From positions 34,521-98,520 of the forward strand of contig NZ_JAENGP010000016.1 in NCBI RefSeq assembly GCF_016595155.1: a stretch of 64,000 nt of DNA. Direction: 5' to 3'. The position numbers and the translations under genes are program-made. Source of the stretch: Advenella mandrilli (GTDB lineage Bacteria > Pseudomonadota > Gammaproteobacteria > Burkholderiales > Burkholderiaceae_B). Positions 46,791 through 56,837 of this stretch are shown here, one piece after another (the first letter of the stretch is position 1; each line of letters begins with the position of its first letter). The notes under the pieces are model-generated. The model ran no database searches. It was not told where the DNA came from and saw only the letters and a program-made list of their open reading frames with translations.

Positions 46791-48089
46791 ATGTCTTTAA
46801 TAAACCGGTTAGATGCCAATGATGCAGGTTTTGCTCAGCAGTTAAAAACCCTGCTTGCGTTTGATGCCTCGCAAGATGAGCAAATCGAGCAGTCGGTGGC
46901 GAAAATCCTGAACGATGTCCGCCAGCGCGGTGACGAGGCGGTTCTTGAATACACGCAACGTTTCGATCATGTAAAAGCAAGCCATATCCAGGAACTGGAA
47001 ATTTCGCTTGCCGACTGTGTGGCTGCCCTGAATGCCTTGCCGGCAGACCAACGCAAGGCCCTTGAAAGTGCGGCTGACAGGGTTCGTGTCTATCATGAAA
47101 AGCAAAAAGCCACCTCCTGGACTTATACCGAAGCCGATGGCACCTTGCTGGGACAAAAAGTAACGCCCATGGACCGGGTTGGTTTATATGTGCCGGGCGG
47201 CAAGGCCGCCTATCCTTCCTCGGTATTAATGAATGCCTTACCGGCCAAAGTGGCTGGTGTGCCCGAAGTGGTCATGGTTACGCCTACCCCGGGGGGCAGC
47301 CGTAACCCCATTGTGCTGGCTGCTGCCGCAGTCGCCGGGGTTGACCGGGTGATCGCCATTGGTGGCGCGCAGGCGGTGGGTGCCCTGGCTTATGGCACCC
47401 GGTCAATCGCCGGTGTCGATAAGATCGTGGGGCCTGGCAATGCCTATGTGGCGTCAGCCAAACGGCGGGTTTTTGGAACGGTGGGCATTGATATGGTTGC
47501 CGGCCCCAGTGAAATCCTGATTATTTGTGATGGTACAACGCCCGCCGACTGGATTGCCATGGACTTGTTCTCCCAGGCCGAGCATGACGAACTGGCACAA
47601 GCCATTTTATTGTGTCCCGATGCCGCCTATCTGGATCAGGTGTACGAGTCTATTGGCCGCCAATTGCCGAATATGCCACGTGCCGACATTATCCGCACCA
47701 GCCTGGCCAATCGGGGCGCTTTAATTAAGGTGCGCGATCTTGAGCAAGCTTGTGAAATTGCCAACCAGATAGCGCCCGAGCACCTTGAGATTTCCACTGA
47801 AAACGCCCCGGCATGGGCCGAAAAAATACGCCATGCAGGCGCGATTTTCATGGGACGATACAGTTCGGAATCACTGGGTGACTATTGTGCCGGCCCCAAT
47901 CATGTGTTGCCAACTTCCCGTACCGCCCGGTTTTCCTCACCCTTGGGTGTTTATGATTTCCAGAAACGCTCCAGCCTGATTCAGGTGTCACGCGAAGGGG
48001 CGCAAACCCTGGGCAAAATCGCAGCGACCCTGGCTTTTGGGGAAGGCTTGCAGGCACATGCCGAAAGCGCCCGCTACCGTTTAGATTAA
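46791..48089 (+). CDS. hisD: Histidinol dehydrogenase
   Basis: Oxidises histidinol to histidine in two steps. The 432-residue protein shows [23 protein letters not shown] (quoted in part), [23 protein letters not shown], the zinc and catalytic region [14 protein letters not shown], and the C-terminal [21 protein letters not shown] with conserved His. It follows hisG after 81 bp and precedes hisB by 12 bp. Confidence 0.97.
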   Translation: MSLINRLDANDAGFAQQLKTLLAFDASQDEQIEQSVAKILNDVRQRGDEAVLEYTQRFDHVKASHIQELEISLADCVAALNALPADQRKALESAADRVRVYHEKQKATSWTYTEADGTLLGQKVTPMDRVGLYVPGGKAAYPSSVLMNALPAKVAGVPEVVMVTPTPGGSRNPIVLAAAAVAGVDRVIAIGGAQAVGALAYGTRSIAGVDKIVGPGNAYVASAKRRVFGTVGIDMVAGPSEILIICDGTTPADWIAMDLFSQAEHDELAQAILLCPDAAYLDQVYESIGRQLPNMPRADIIRTSLANRGALIKVRDLEQACEIANQIAPEHLEISTENAPAWAEKIRHAGAIFMGRYSSESLGDYCAGPNHVLPTSRTARFSSPLGVYDFQKRSSLIQVSREGAQTLGKIAATLAFGEGLQAHAESARYRLD

Positions 48090-48101
48090 ATACTTGATGA
48101 G

Positions 48102-48695
48102 ATGAATATGCGTACAGCAGAAATAGTTCGTAATACCAATGAAACCAAGATCAAGGTTGCCATCAATCTTGATGGTACCGGCAAGCAGTCACTGAATACC
48201 GGTGTGCCTTTTCTTGATCACATGCTTGACCAGATCGTGCGTCATGGCCTGATTGATATCGATATTACTTGTGATGGCGATGTGCACATTGATGACCACC
48301 ATACGGTAGAAGATGTGGGTATTTCCCTGGGTCAGGCTTTTGCCAAGGCCGTGGGCGATAAAAAAGGCATTTTACGTTACGGTCATGCCTATGTGCCGCT
48401 TGATGAAGCCCTGTCACGGGTGGTCATTGATTTTTCAGGCCGCCCCGGACTGGAATATAACATTCCATTTACCCGCGCCCATATTGGCCGTTTCGATGTT
48501 GACCTGACTCGTGAATTTTTCCAGGGTTTTGTCAACCATGCACTGGTCACCCTGCATATCGATAACCTGCGGGGCTTTAACGCCCACCACCAGGCTGAAA
48601 CCGTCTTCAAGGCATTTGGCCGCGCGCTTCGCATGGCGCTTACCGAAGACCCACGCAATGCGGGCGTTGTCCCATCCACCAAAGGCGTCCTGTAA
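48102..48695 (+). CDS. hisB: Imidazoleglycerol-phosphate dehydratase (monofunctional)
   Basis: The 197-residue enzyme dehydrates imidazole glycerol phosphate. It has only the dehydratase domain, unlike the bifunctional enterobacterial HisB. Metal-binding histidine motifs are [24 protein letters not shown] and [20 protein letters not shown] 48102 and 48108 are both possible starts. Confidence 0.97.
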   Translation: MNMRTAEIVRNTNETKIKVAINLDGTGKQSLNTGVPFLDHMLDQIVRHGLIDIDITCDGDVHIDDHHTVEDVGISLGQAFAKAVGDKKGILRYGHAYVPLDEALSRVVIDFSGRPGLEYNIPFTRAHIGRFDVDLTREFFQGFVNHALVTLHIDNLRGFNAHHQAETVFKAFGRALRMALTEDPRNAGVVPSTKGVL

Positions 48696-48710
48696 AGGCA
48701 TCATACTTAA

Positions 48711-49391
48711 ATGAAATCCCCATCTATTGCAATTGTGGATTATGGTATGGGCAACCTGTATTCGGTTGCCCGCGCGTTAATGCATGCGGCTCCCCATGCC
48801 CATGTCTATCTGGCTTCTGATGTGGCGGGAATCAAATCCGCCGACCGGATCGTGTTTCCCGGCCAAGGTGCAATGCCCGACTGCATGCGTAATCTGGTGC
48901 AGTCCGGACTAAGCGATGCCATACTCGAGGCAGCGTCAAGCAAGCCTTTACTGGGGGTTTGCGTTGGCGAACAAATGCTGTTCGAACGTAGTGAAGAAGG
49001 GGGGGCGGCCTGTCTGGGGATTTTTCCTGGCAACGTCAAACGTTTTCAAGGGAAGCGGTTTGCCACGACAGCGGCTGCCAATACGCCTGCCGCTGCCATC
49101 GGGCTCGAAAACGAAAAACTTAAGGTGCCTCATATGGGCTGGAGCCGGGTAAAACAAACCCGGCATCACCCGGTCTGGCAGGGCATCCCCGATGATGCCT
49201 ATTTCTATTTTGTGCACAGTTATTATGTTGTGCCTGCTGATAACAGCCTGACGGTAGGTACGGCCTTATACGGAGACGTATTTACTTGTGCGGTTGCCAG
49301 GGATAATATTTTTGCCGTACAGTTTCACCCTGAAAAAAGTGCCGATCATGGTTTGCGCCTGTATCGGAATTTTGTTGAGTGGCGCATTTAG
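48711..49391 (+). CDS. hisH: Imidazole glycerol phosphate synthase glutaminase subunit
   Basis: A class-I glutamine amidotransferase that feeds ammonia to HisF. The 226-residue protein has the nucleophile Cys84 in [11 protein letters not shown] and the His-Glu pair near the C-terminus ([12 protein letters not shown]). The conserved N-terminal motif is [12 protein letters not shown] 162-bp gap before hisA is unusually large for this operon and might hold a promoter. Confidence 0.96.
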   Translation: MKSPSIAIVDYGMGNLYSVARALMHAAPHAHVYLASDVAGIKSADRIVFPGQGAMPDCMRNLVQSGLSDAILEAASSKPLLGVCVGEQMLFERSEEGGAACLGIFPGNVKRFQGKRFATTAAANTPAAAIGLENEKLKVPHMGWSRVKQTRHHPVWQGIPDDAYFYFVHSYYVVPADNSLTVGTALYGDVFTCAVARDNIFAVQFHPEKSADHGLRLYRNFVEWRI

Positions 49392-49553
49392 TTGCGGGAC
49401 TAAATCCTGAAAATGCGTTATAAATACAGTTGCGGGATTCCAATAACAAAGATACTGTCAACAATCAGTTATTACGGGGAGTGACAAGTCTGCTACTTAG
49501 GCTTTGCTCATTCTGTTTTGTTTTTTTTCTTCTTATCAAACTAATATAACGCT

Positions 49554-50303
49554 ATGCTGCTCATACCAGCCATTGATTTAAAAGACGGACAATGCGTTCG
49601 CTTGCGTCAGGGTGACCTTAATGACGCGACTATTTTTTCCCAAGACCCTCAGGCAATGGCCCGTCAATGGGTCAACCAGGGCGCCCGTCGCCTGCATCTG
49701 GTTGACCTTAACGGTGCGATTGCGGGCAAGCCTAAAAACGAGGCGGCCATCCAGGCAATCCTGAAAGAGGTAGGAGACGAAATTCCAGTCCAGATTGGCG
49801 GCGGTGTCCGAGATCTGGATACGATCGAGCGCTACCTTGATTTGGGTATCCAATATGTCATTATCGGCACGGCAGCGGTCAAAAATCCGGGTTTTCTGCA
49901 GGATGCCTGCACCGCTTTTTCGGGGCATGTCATTGTGGGTCTTGACGCCAAGGATGGCAAAGTCGCCACCGATGGCTGGAGCAAGCTCACCAAGCACGAT
50001 GTGATTGATCTTGGCCGTAAGTTTGAAGACTACGGGGTTGAATCCATTATTTATACCGATATCGGCCGCGATGGCATGTTAACCGGTGTAAACATAGAGG
50101 CAACGGTACGCCTGTCTCAGGCCGTCAAGATTCCGGTTATTGCCTCGGGTGGCGTGACCAACCTTAAAGATATCGAAGCCCTGTGCGAGGTAGAAGATGA
50201 AGGCGTTGAGGGGGTGATTCTGGGTCGCAGCATCTATGAAGGGACGCTTGATTTCCAGGAAGCCCAGACGCTAGCTGACGAATTGAACGGGGAAGAAAAT
50301 TGA
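49554..50303 (+). CDS. hisA: ProFAR isomerase
   Basis: A 249-residue (beta-alpha)8 barrel. Catalytic Asp residues lie in [15 protein letters not shown] (about residue 8) and in [10 protein letters not shown] (about 170). The half-barrel repeat seen in HisA/HisF is visible in [16 protein letters not shown] and [16 protein letters not shown] start of hisF overlaps its stop. Confidence 0.97.
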   Translation: MLLIPAIDLKDGQCVRLRQGDLNDATIFSQDPQAMARQWVNQGARRLHLVDLNGAIAGKPKNEAAIQAILKEVGDEIPVQIGGGVRDLDTIERYLDLGIQYVIIGTAAVKNPGFLQDACTAFSGHVIVGLDAKDGKVATDGWSKLTKHDVIDLGRKFEDYGVESIIYTDIGRDGMLTGVNIEATVRLSQAVKIPVIASGGVTNLKDIEALCEVEDEGVEGVILGRSIYEGTLDFQEAQTLADELNGEEN

Positions 50304-51103
50304 GCATAGCTGCCAATGCCGATTCCACGTTGACCAAACGTATTATTCCCTGCCTTGATGTGACGGCAGGACGGGTTGTCAAAGGGGTCAATTTTGTTGA
50401 GTTGCGTGATGCCGGAGACCCGGTTGAAATTGCCCGTCGTTATAACGAGCAGGGCGCCGATGAACTGACATTCCTTGATATTACGGCAACCAGTGACGGC
50501 AGGGATCTGATCCTGCCGATTATCGAACAGGTGGCATCCCAGGTATTTATTCCCTTGACGGTTGGCGGCGGCGTTCGCGCGGTTGCCGATATCCAGCGAC
50601 TGCTGAATGCCGGTGCCGACAAGGTGTCCATTAACAGTGCAGCAGTGGCTAATCCCGAGCTGGTGCGGGAAAGTGCCGATTATTACGGTTCACAATGCAT
50701 TGTGGTGGCGATTGATGCTCGCAAGGTTTCTGCCAACGGTGAGCCCGATCGCTGGGAAGTCTTTACCCATGGTGGCCGTAAGGCGACCGGCATTGATGCT
50801 ATTGAATGGGCAATACGCATGGCCCGTTACGGAGCCGGCGAGCTTCTGTTAACCAGCATGGATCGTGATGGCACCAAATCAGGGTTTGATCTTGAGCTGA
50901 CCCGTGCCGTTTCCGATGCCGTGTCTGTACCTGTTATTGCTTCCGGGGGTGTGGGTAATTTGCAGCACCTTTGTGACGGTGTTACTAAAGGCCGGGCCAG
51001 TGCCGTGCTGGCAGCCAGTATTTTTCACTACGGCGAATATACCATCGCACAGGCCAAGGAGTTTATGGCACAACAGGGCATTAATGTCCGGGAAATTGCA
51101 TGA
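50300..51103 (+). CDS. hisF: Imidazole glycerol phosphate synthase cyclase subunit
   Basis: Partner of HisH; closes the imidazole ring and releases AICAR. The 267-residue barrel shows [18 protein letters not shown] (catalytic Asp) and [15 protein letters not shown] (second Asp). The start is TTG at 50300, overlapping the hisA TGA, with GGGGAAG upstream; no ATG fits the family N-terminus better. Confidence 0.95.
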   Translation: MSIAANADSTLTKRIIPCLDVTAGRVVKGVNFVELRDAGDPVEIARRYNEQGADELTFLDITATSDGRDLILPIIEQVASQVFIPLTVGGGVRAVADIQRLLNAGADKVSINSAAVANPELVRESADYYGSQCIVVAIDARKVSANGEPDRWEVFTHGGRKATGIDAIEWAIRMARYGAGELLLTSMDRDGTKSGFDLELTRAVSDAVSVPVIASGGVGNLQHLCDGVTKGRASAVLAASIFHYGEYTIAQAKEFMAQQGINVREIA

Positions 51104-51492
51104 GCTGGATTGATGAAGTGAAGTTCGATGAGGCCGGCCTGATTCCTGCTATTGCGCAGGACTGGAAAACCGGTCGCATTCTCATGGTTGCCTGGATGAA
51201 TCGCGAGTCATTGCAGGAAACCGTGACGACTCGCAAAGGCGTCTACTGGTCACGTTCGCGCCAGAAATTATGGCGCAAGGGTGAAGAGTCAGGCAATACC
51301 CAGCAAGTTCATGAAGTTCGCATCGACTGCGATGCCGATGTAATACTTCTTAAAATTGAACAAACTGGGGGCGTGGCCTGTCATACTGGCAGGGAAAGCT
51401 GTTTTTTCCGTTTGCTAAATGGCAAAGGCGACAGCGCCCAATGGGAAATAACCGATGAAGTCTTGCAAGATCCGGAGCATATGTACAAATGA
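51100..51492 (+). CDS. hisI: Phosphoribosyl-AMP cyclohydrolase
   Basis: A 130-residue monofunctional HisI. It has the metal-binding Asp/Cys motif in [19 protein letters not shown] and the zinc cysteines in [23 protein letters not shown] and [19 protein letters not shown] are the family blocks. It overlaps hisF upstream and hisE downstream by 4 bp each. Confidence 0.97.
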   Translation: MSWIDEVKFDEAGLIPAIAQDWKTGRILMVAWMNRESLQETVTTRKGVYWSRSRQKLWRKGEESGNTQQVHEVRIDCDADVILLKIEQTGGVACHTGRESCFFRLLNGKGDSAQWEITDEVLQDPEHMYK

Positions 51493-51842
51493 GCACAGAA
51501 TCCAGTATTGAATTGTCGTGTGTGCTTGGTCGCCTGGCCGATGTATTGCAAACCCGGTTGCCAGCCAATGGCGGCGATCCGGCGACTTCGTATGCCGCCA
51601 AATTATTTGCCAAGGGCCCCGATGGCTTCCTGAAGAAAATTGGCGAAGAAGCCACTGAATTGGTCATGGCTTCAAAAGATGGCCAAAATGACCGGATCAT
51701 TGCAGAAACTGCGGACCTCTGGTTTCATTGCCTGCTGGCACTGGCCTACCACGGCTTGCGCCCAGAGGACGTGTTTGCCGAGTTGGCACGCAGGGAAGGA
51801 TTATCAGGTCTGGTAGAAAAAGCTAACCGGGATCAATCCTGA
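51489..51842 (+). CDS. hisE: Phosphoribosyl-ATP pyrophosphatase
   Basis: The 117-residue HisE of the MazG-like all-alpha fold; catalytic acidic residues are in [15 protein letters not shown] and [14 protein letters not shown]. It is separate from HisI, unlike the fused enterobacterial protein. It closes the his operon, and tatA follows after 96 bp. Confidence 0.96.
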   Translation: MSTESSIELSCVLGRLADVLQTRLPANGGDPATSYAAKLFAKGPDGFLKKIGEEATELVMASKDGQNDRIIAETADLWFHCLLALAYHGLRPEDVFAELARREGLSGLVEKANRDQS

Positions 51843-51938
51843 ATTTAATATATTTGTGGCACAATTCAGTATGAACATTATTGGCAGTTCCTGATATAGT
51901 AGAAATTGGTTCGGAATTGTCACTTTAGGAGTTGTTTT

Positions 51939-52163
51939 ATGGGCAGTTTAAGTATTTGGCATTGGCTAATCGTTTTGGTGATTGTTGCGCTGGTCTTTGG
52001 TACGAAGAAAATTCGTAATATTGGTGAAGACCTGGGCGGTGCTGTAAAAGGCTTCAAGAAAGGCATGAATGAGGCCACTTCGGAAGACACGGAAACAACA
52101 GAAAAAAAACAGGCGGGCACAGAAACCATCGATGTGCAGGCAAAAGAAAAATCGGATTCCTGA
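51939..52163 (+). CDS. tatA: Sec-independent translocase protein TatA
   Basis: A 74-residue pore-forming subunit: one N-terminal helix ([16 protein letters not shown]), the hinge [20 protein letters not shown] (amphipathic helix) and an acidic tail. The start ATG 51939 follows GGAG; the longer open frame from 51906 lacks the family N-terminus. Confidence 0.96.
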   Translation: MGSLSIWHWLIVLVIVALVFGTKKIRNIGEDLGGAVKGFKKGMNEATSEDTETTEKKQAGTETIDVQAKEKSDS

Positions 52164-52232
52164 AATCCAGCAGATCCCTTTTACGCTTGCATGATTGCTG
52201 GTGAAAAGGTTCTGTTTTTGTAAAGCGTATTT

Positions 52233-52643
52233 ATGTTTGGTTTAAGTTTCGGTGAGCTGTTTGTCATTGGCATGGTTGCCTTGATCGTTATTGGCCCTGA
52301 GCGTTTGCCCAAAGTGGCCCGTACAGTAGGGCTTCTTATGGGGCGGGCGCAACGTTACGTCAATGACGTTAAAAGTGATATCCAGCGTGAGGTTGATATC
52401 CAGGAAATCAGCCAGCTCAAAAATGATTTGCAATCCACGGCTCAGGACATGAAAGCCTCGTTCGAGGAAACTACGCAGTCTTTACGTAATCCGGTTGAGC
52501 AACTTGGGCAGGAATTGACCAGCGCAGGAAACCAGGTCAAGGAAACGTTGTCGCCTGAAAAAAAAGACACGCCCAAAGAAAATGAACCCGACAATAATAG
52601 TCACAAGCCCGAAAATAATACTGGTTCAGGAACAAAGGTCTAA
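52233..52643 (+). CDS. tatB: Sec-independent translocase protein TatB
   Basis: A 136-residue receptor subunit. It begins MFGLSFGELFVIGMVALIVI and GPERLPKVARTVG, a typical TatB N-terminal helix and hinge. A long charged amphipathic region follows (to about 105) and then a proline/asparagine-rich tail. Its stop overlaps the tatC ATG (TAATG). Confidence 0.96.
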   Translation: MFGLSFGELFVIGMVALIVIGPERLPKVARTVGLLMGRAQRYVNDVKSDIQREVDIQEISQLKNDLQSTAQDMKASFEETTQSLRNPVEQLGQELTSAGNQVKETLSPEKKDTPKENEPDNNSHKPENNTGSGTKV

Positions 52644-53416
52644 TGCAAAACTCATCACCTAATGAAAATAATGGCGAGAAAGAAGAAAGCTTTTTTTCGC
52701 ATTTGATAGAATTGCGTTCGCGTCTGATTCGGGCAGTTGTTACGGTACTGGGGATTTTTGCCATTTTGTGTATTTATCCCGGTACGGGGGCCATTTACGA
52801 TTTCATTGCCCAGCCCATGATTCAAACCCTGCCCGATGGCAATAAAATGATTGCCACGGGGGTCATCACGCCGTTTCTGGTACCCCTTAAGGTTACGCTG
52901 CTGTTTTCTTTTGTGCTGGCTTTGCCTTACGTGCTGTATCAGGCATGGGCTTTTATTGCGCCGGGCCTGTATCGGCACGAGAAGCGTCTGGCCATACCGT
53001 TGGTGGTTTCCAGTACCCTGCTTTTTTTAATCGGTATGGCATTTTGTTATTTTATTGTTTTCCATACTGTTTTTCATTTCATCTCAATGGTCTCGCCCGA
53101 TTCCATTAATTTTGCACCCGACATAGAGGCCTATCTCAGCTTTGTAATGACCATGTTCATTGCATTTGGCATTACTTTCGAAGTGCCTATTGTGGTGTTG
53201 GTGCTGGTGGGTACCGGCATGATGACCCTTGAAAAGCTGAAAGCGGCCAGGGGTTATGTGATTGTGGGTGCTTTTGTGATTGCCGCTATCGTTACCCCGC
53301 CTGATGTGCTTAGCCAGTTGTTGTTGGCTATTCCCCTGTGTCTGTTGTACGAGCTGGGTTTGCTGGTGGCGCGCTTTATCAAGCCCAGGAAGACGGCAGA
53401 GGAAGTTGACAGTTAA
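52643..53416 (+). CDS. tatC: Sec-independent translocase protein TatC
   Basis: The 257-residue core subunit with six transmembrane helices, which recognises the twin-arginine signal. Conserved blocks are FFSHLIELRSRLIRAV (substrate-binding site), YQAWAFIAPGLYRHEKR and FAFGITFEVPIVV. It converges on the HtrA protease gene. Confidence 0.97.
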   Translation: MQNSSPNENNGEKEESFFSHLIELRSRLIRAVVTVLGIFAILCIYPGTGAIYDFIAQPMIQTLPDGNKMIATGVITPFLVPLKVTLLFSFVLALPYVLYQAWAFIAPGLYRHEKRLAIPLVVSSTLLFLIGMAFCYFIVFHTVFHFISMVSPDSINFAPDIEAYLSFVMTMFIAFGITFEVPIVVLVLVGTGMMTLEKLKAARGYVIVGAFVIAAIVTPPDVLSQLLLAIPLCLLYELGLLVARFIKPRKTAEEVDS

Positions 53417-53493
53417 GCGGTGTTTTCCGGTTTTGGCATATAGCTTGACAATGCAATCAGAAACCGGAAACCTGTTACCCCATTAAATGGGGG

Positions 53494-54720
53494 TTATTTC
53501 TTTGAGGTGATTCCGGGGCGCTGCCCCAAGGTTACCGTTACATCCTGGGATTTGCCCGAACGTAATATCTTGAATTTCATCTGGGATTTTGGTGGAAAGC
53601 CGGCAATTTCATTGAGCATCTGGTCGGTGTCAATAATTTCTTTATCATTCATGCCCAGCAGGATATCTCCGACCAGCAAGCCTGCCTGGCCTGCCGGGCC
53701 ATTGGGTACCAGTGATGCAATAATAATCCCTTTGGTGCTGTCCAGGTTGAAGGCTTTGGCAAGATCGCTGGTAATGTCCTGCGGCTCAATACCTAGCCAT
53801 CCACGTGAAACGGTACCGGTTTCAATGATTTCCTGCATGATCTTGAGAGCGGTATGGGCGGGTGTGGCAAAACCAATGCCCAATGAGCCGCCTGCCTCGG
53901 ACTCGGAATAAATGGCGGTATTAATACCAATCAGGTCACCGTTGACATTAATGAGTGCGCCACCCGAGTTCCCCGGGTTGATGGCGGCATCGGTCTGGAT
54001 GAAATTTTCGTAGGTGTTGATGCCCAGGCCAGTTCGGCCCAGTGCCGAGATAATGCCCATGGTTGTGGTTTGTCCTACGCCAAACGGGTTGCCAATGGCC
54101 AGCACGACGTCACCCACACTGAGTTGCTGTTTGTTGTCAGGGTGAATGGGTACCAGATCGGGTAAATCAATTTTCAATACGGCCAGGTCGGTGTCGGGGT
54201 CTGCGCCAATGAGTCGTGCATTGGTCTTGCGGCCATCGGTCAGGGCAATCTCAATCGAGTCGGCCGCTTCAACCACATGGTAGTTGGTCAGGATATAGCC
54301 GTCAGCAGAGGCAATAACACCAGAGCCCAGGCTGGTGGTGTTATTAAGCATTTGCATGTTTTCTTTCTGCTCCTGGATAAACGGACGCAGGGCAGGAACA
54401 TCGGGCAGGTTCTTGAATGGGGACTCTATGTTCTTGCTGGTGTAAATATTCACCACAGAAGGTGCGGCAACCTTAACCGCACCGGCATACGATGTGATAA
54501 TAGTAATGAGTTGTTCAGGCTCTTTTGTTTTCTCGCTGTTGGTTTCTGTTTCTTTGGCGGGTTCTGCCGGCTCTATTTTGGCGGTTGCAGTAGGCACAGA
54601 AGCGGGTATGGCTGCTTGCTTTTTAAAATCAAGCCAGTCAGGTCGTAGCGTCGTGACCGTAAACAGAATCGCGAGAAAAACAGTTACGGTTTGAGAGAAA
54701 ATTAACCAATAGCGATGCAT
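53494..54720 (-). CDS. Membrane-anchored HtrA/DegS-like serine protease
   Basis: A 408-residue trypsin-type protease with one PDZ domain. The N-terminal helix (about 6-24) anchors it in the inner membrane, then comes a Pro/Glu/Thr-rich linker. The catalytic triad is visible: His148 (TNYHVVEAAD), Asp178 (DTDLAVLKID) and Ser252 (INPGNSGGALIN). The PDZ domain is at about 300-400. A single PDZ with an N-terminal anchor resembles DegS, which activates the sigma-E response in E. coli; no rseAB lies nearby, so general quality control is possible. The divergent nif3 gene starts 14 bp away. Confidence 0.93.
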   Translation of the reverse strand: MHRYWLIFSQTVTVFLAILFTVTTLRPDWLDFKKQAAIPASVPTATAKIEPAEPAKETETNSEKTKEPEQLITIITSYAGAVKVAAPSVVNIYTSKNIESPFKNLPDVPALRPFIQEQKENMQMLNNTTSLGSGVIASADGYILTNYHVVEAADSIEIALTDGRKTNARLIGADPDTDLAVLKIDLPDLVPIHPDNKQQLSVGDVVLAIGNPFGVGQTTTMGIISALGRTGLGINTYENFIQTDAAINPGNSGGALINVNGDLIGINTAIYSESEAGGSLGIGFATPAHTALKIMQEIIETGTVSRGWLGIEPQDITSDLAKAFNLDSTKGIIIASLVPNGPAGQAGLLVGDILLGMNDKEIIDTDQMLNEIAGFPPKSQMKFKILRSGKSQDVTVTLGQRPGITSKK

Positions 54721-54733
54721 AAAGGAAAATGAA

Positions 54734-55510
54734 GTGAGTGAAATTTTTACACAAGACTTGGTAAAGTGGCTTGATGAAAACCTGAAACCACATTTATATC
54801 AAGATTATGCACCAAATGGGCTTCAGGTGCAGGGAAGGCCCGTAATAAAAAAAGTAATTACAGGTGTAACTGCATCGCGGGCTTTGCTTGAAAAAGCAAT
54901 TGAGCATCAGGCGGATGCCGTCATTGTGCATCACGGATGGTTTTGGAAAAATGAAGATGTACGTATATTGGGCACCAAATACCAGCGAATTGCCTTGGCC
55001 ATCAAGCATGATTTAAACATTATTGGCTACCATTTGCCTCTGGATGCCCATCCTGAGTGGGGAAATAACAGGCAGTTGGCCAAAGTACTGGATCTGCAGC
55101 CTTTTTATGAAGAAGACCAGCCGCTTACCTGCGGCAGGGATGGGCTGGTTTGGCTGGGTTCGGTGGTCACAGGTGAAACCACATTGGCAGATTTGGGTGT
55201 CTTAATTTCACAACGTTTGGAAAGGGATCCGTTGTTAATTGGCGACACTCATAAAATGATTAAAAAGGTGGCCTGGTGCACGGGTGGGGCTCAAGGCATG
55301 TTTCAGGATGCCATTGATGCTGGTGTGGATGCGTTTATTACCGGAGAGGCTTCGGAGCCTGTTTATCATATGGCCCGGGAAAGTGGGGTTGCTTTTATCG
55401 CTGCCGGTCATCATGCCACCGAACGTTATGGTATTCAGGCGCTGGGCAATGCACTGGTAGACCGGTTTGGCATCACATCATCATTTGTGGATATACCCAA
55501 TCCGGTTTAG
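54734..55510 (+). CDS. Nif3-like dinuclear metal-centre protein (DUF34)
   Basis: A 258-residue protein of the Nif3/YbgI family, which forms hexamers with a two-metal centre; its cellular role is not settled. Metal-ligand motifs are VIVHHGWFWKN (near residue 60) and IAAGHHATERYG at the C-terminus, with HLPLDAHPEWGNN in the middle. The start is GTG at 54734 after AAAGGA. It is followed by a hairpin. Confidence 0.92.
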   Translation: MSEIFTQDLVKWLDENLKPHLYQDYAPNGLQVQGRPVIKKVITGVTASRALLEKAIEHQADAVIVHHGWFWKNEDVRILGTKYQRIALAIKHDLNIIGYHLPLDAHPEWGNNRQLAKVLDLQPFYEEDQPLTCGRDGLVWLGSVVTGETTLADLGVLISQRLERDPLLIGDTHKMIKKVAWCTGGAQGMFQDAIDAGVDAFITGEASEPVYHMARESGVAFIAAGHHATERYGIQALGNALVDRFGITSSFVDIPNPV

Positions 55511-55531
55511 GACGGCTCACTGAAAAACAGC

Positions 55532-55552
55532 CCCCGCCGGTAACAGGCGGGG
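55532..55552. terminator. GC-rich hairpin between nif3-like gene and mscL
   Basis: CCCCGCC (55532-55538) pairs perfectly with GGCGGGG (55546-55552) around a seven-base loop between two convergent genes. There is no T-run, so it is probably a bidirectional termination or stabilising structure of moderate strength. Confidence 0.55.
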
Positions 55553-55559
55553 TACTGCA

Positions 55560-56021
55560 TTAGTGTTTGTTTTTTAACAGATCTCGAATCTCGGCTAACA
55601 GGACGATATCAGCCGGTTCGGGTGCAGCAGCGGCTTGCGCTTCTTTTTCTTTCTCCATAGAGGCACGGGCCTTGGAGATGAGTTTAACTAGACAAAAAAC
55701 AACAAAGGCTAGCAGGATGAAATTAATAAGAATGGTCAGAAAATTTCCATAAGCCAGTACATTGGCACCTGCGTTGGTCATTTCTGCATAGGTTTCAGGC
55801 CCGGAATAGCCTTCTGGTTTTGATAAGATAATGAATTTATTGGAAAAATCAACAGATCCCCCCAAAATAAAGTTGATGAACGGCATCATGACGTCCCTGA
55901 CGAGAGAATCGATGATTTTACCGAAGGCCGCACCAATAATTACCCCAACTGCCAAATCAATCATATTGCCTTTGACAGCAAATTGTTTGAATTCGTTTAT
56001 AAAACCTTTAGCTTTGCTCAT
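55560..56021 (-). CDS. mscL: Large-conductance mechanosensitive channel
   Basis: A 153-residue inner-membrane channel that opens under turgor stress. The start is ATG at 56019-56021 ([19 protein letters not shown]) after AAGGA; the open frame continues upstream but without family support. TM1 is in [21 protein letters not shown] (quoted in part), the periplasmic loop is about 45-75, TM2 follows, and the C-terminus is charged with an amphipathic bundle. Slightly longer than the E. coli protein (136) because of an Ala/Glu-rich tail. Confidence 0.97.
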   Translation of the reverse strand: MSKAKGFINEFKQFAVKGNMIDLAVGVIIGAAFGKIIDSLVRDVMMPFINFILGGSVDFSNKFIILSKPEGYSGPETYAEMTNAGANVLAYGNFLTILINFILLAFVVFCLVKLISKARASMEKEKEAQAAAAPEPADIVLLAEIRDLLKNKH

Positions 56022-56142
56022 AAGAAATCCTTTTTTCCTCTGTCCCCGAGCGGACACAGTATATAATAAGCGGTTGTTAAGCTTTGTACACAAGTTTTAA
56101 GTAATTTTTTTAATACCTTAGTAGTATCAATAAGGATAGATA

Positions 56143-56784
56143 ATGAGTCAGGATTCAATACAGCATGACAATGAAGAAACTGCATCTCCTGCAGTTCTTC
56201 CACCCGATCCATCACGTCGTTTCTGGTTGGGTACTGCCTGTGCGGTTGGTGGCGTAGCCGGTGTCGCAACAGCAGTTCCGTTTGTCGCCTCTATGTCACC
56301 CTCAGAACGCGCCAAGGCGGCAGGGGCCCCCGTTACCGTTAACCTTAGCACGATTGCTCCGGGCACAATGCTTACTGTCGAATGGCAGGGCAAACCCGTC
56401 TGGATCTTGAATCGTACGCAGGAAATGATAGACGGCCTGAAAGACAATGATTCCTTTTTGGCAGATCCCCTCTCGGATCGGCCAGGCTTTACGCCTGAAT
56501 TTGCCAAAAACATCGATCGCTCACGCAAGCCAGAATGGTTCATTTGCGTTGGTATTTGTACGCATCTGGGTTGTTCACCATCCCCACGGTTTGCTGTTGG
56601 TGGCGGGGAAGGCATGCCCACAGAATGGGAAGGCGGGTTTTTGTGCCCATGCCATGGTTCTCATTTTGATTTGGCCGGCCGGGTATTCAAGAACCAGCCT
56701 GCGCCCGATAATCTGGAAGTGCCGCCGTATTATTTTATTGATGATAATAATATTATGGTTGGCCTTGAAAAAGCAGCGGGCTAG
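56143..56784 (+). CDS. petA: Ubiquinol-cytochrome c reductase Rieske iron-sulfur subunit
   Basis: A 213-residue protein carrying the 2Fe-2S centre. The N-terminal DPSRRFWLG followed by a hydrophobic segment is a twin-arginine signal anchor (RR at about 25-26), so it is a Tat substrate; tatABC lies 3 kb upstream. The cluster ligands are Cys139 and His141 (CTHLGCSP) and Cys168 and His171 (CPCHGSHFD). petB follows after 53 bp. Confidence 0.97.
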   Translation: MSQDSIQHDNEETASPAVLPPDPSRRFWLGTACAVGGVAGVATAVPFVASMSPSERAKAAGAPVTVNLSTIAPGTMLTVEWQGKPVWILNRTQEMIDGLKDNDSFLADPLSDRPGFTPEFAKNIDRSRKPEWFICVGICTHLGCSPSPRFAVGGGEGMPTEWEGGFLCPCHGSHFDLAGRVFKNQPAPDNLEVPPYYFIDDNNIMVGLEKAAG

Positions 56785-56837
56785 TAGCTACGGTTACTGA
56801 GTTTAGTATCTTGCCAAGTTAGAAAAGGAGCCTCTAC

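Noticed and set aside
49392..49553. Separate promoter for hisA in the 162-bp gap
   Set aside because: A TATAAC sequence is present just before hisA, but no -35 at a proper distance is seen; left as a possibility in the hisH entry.
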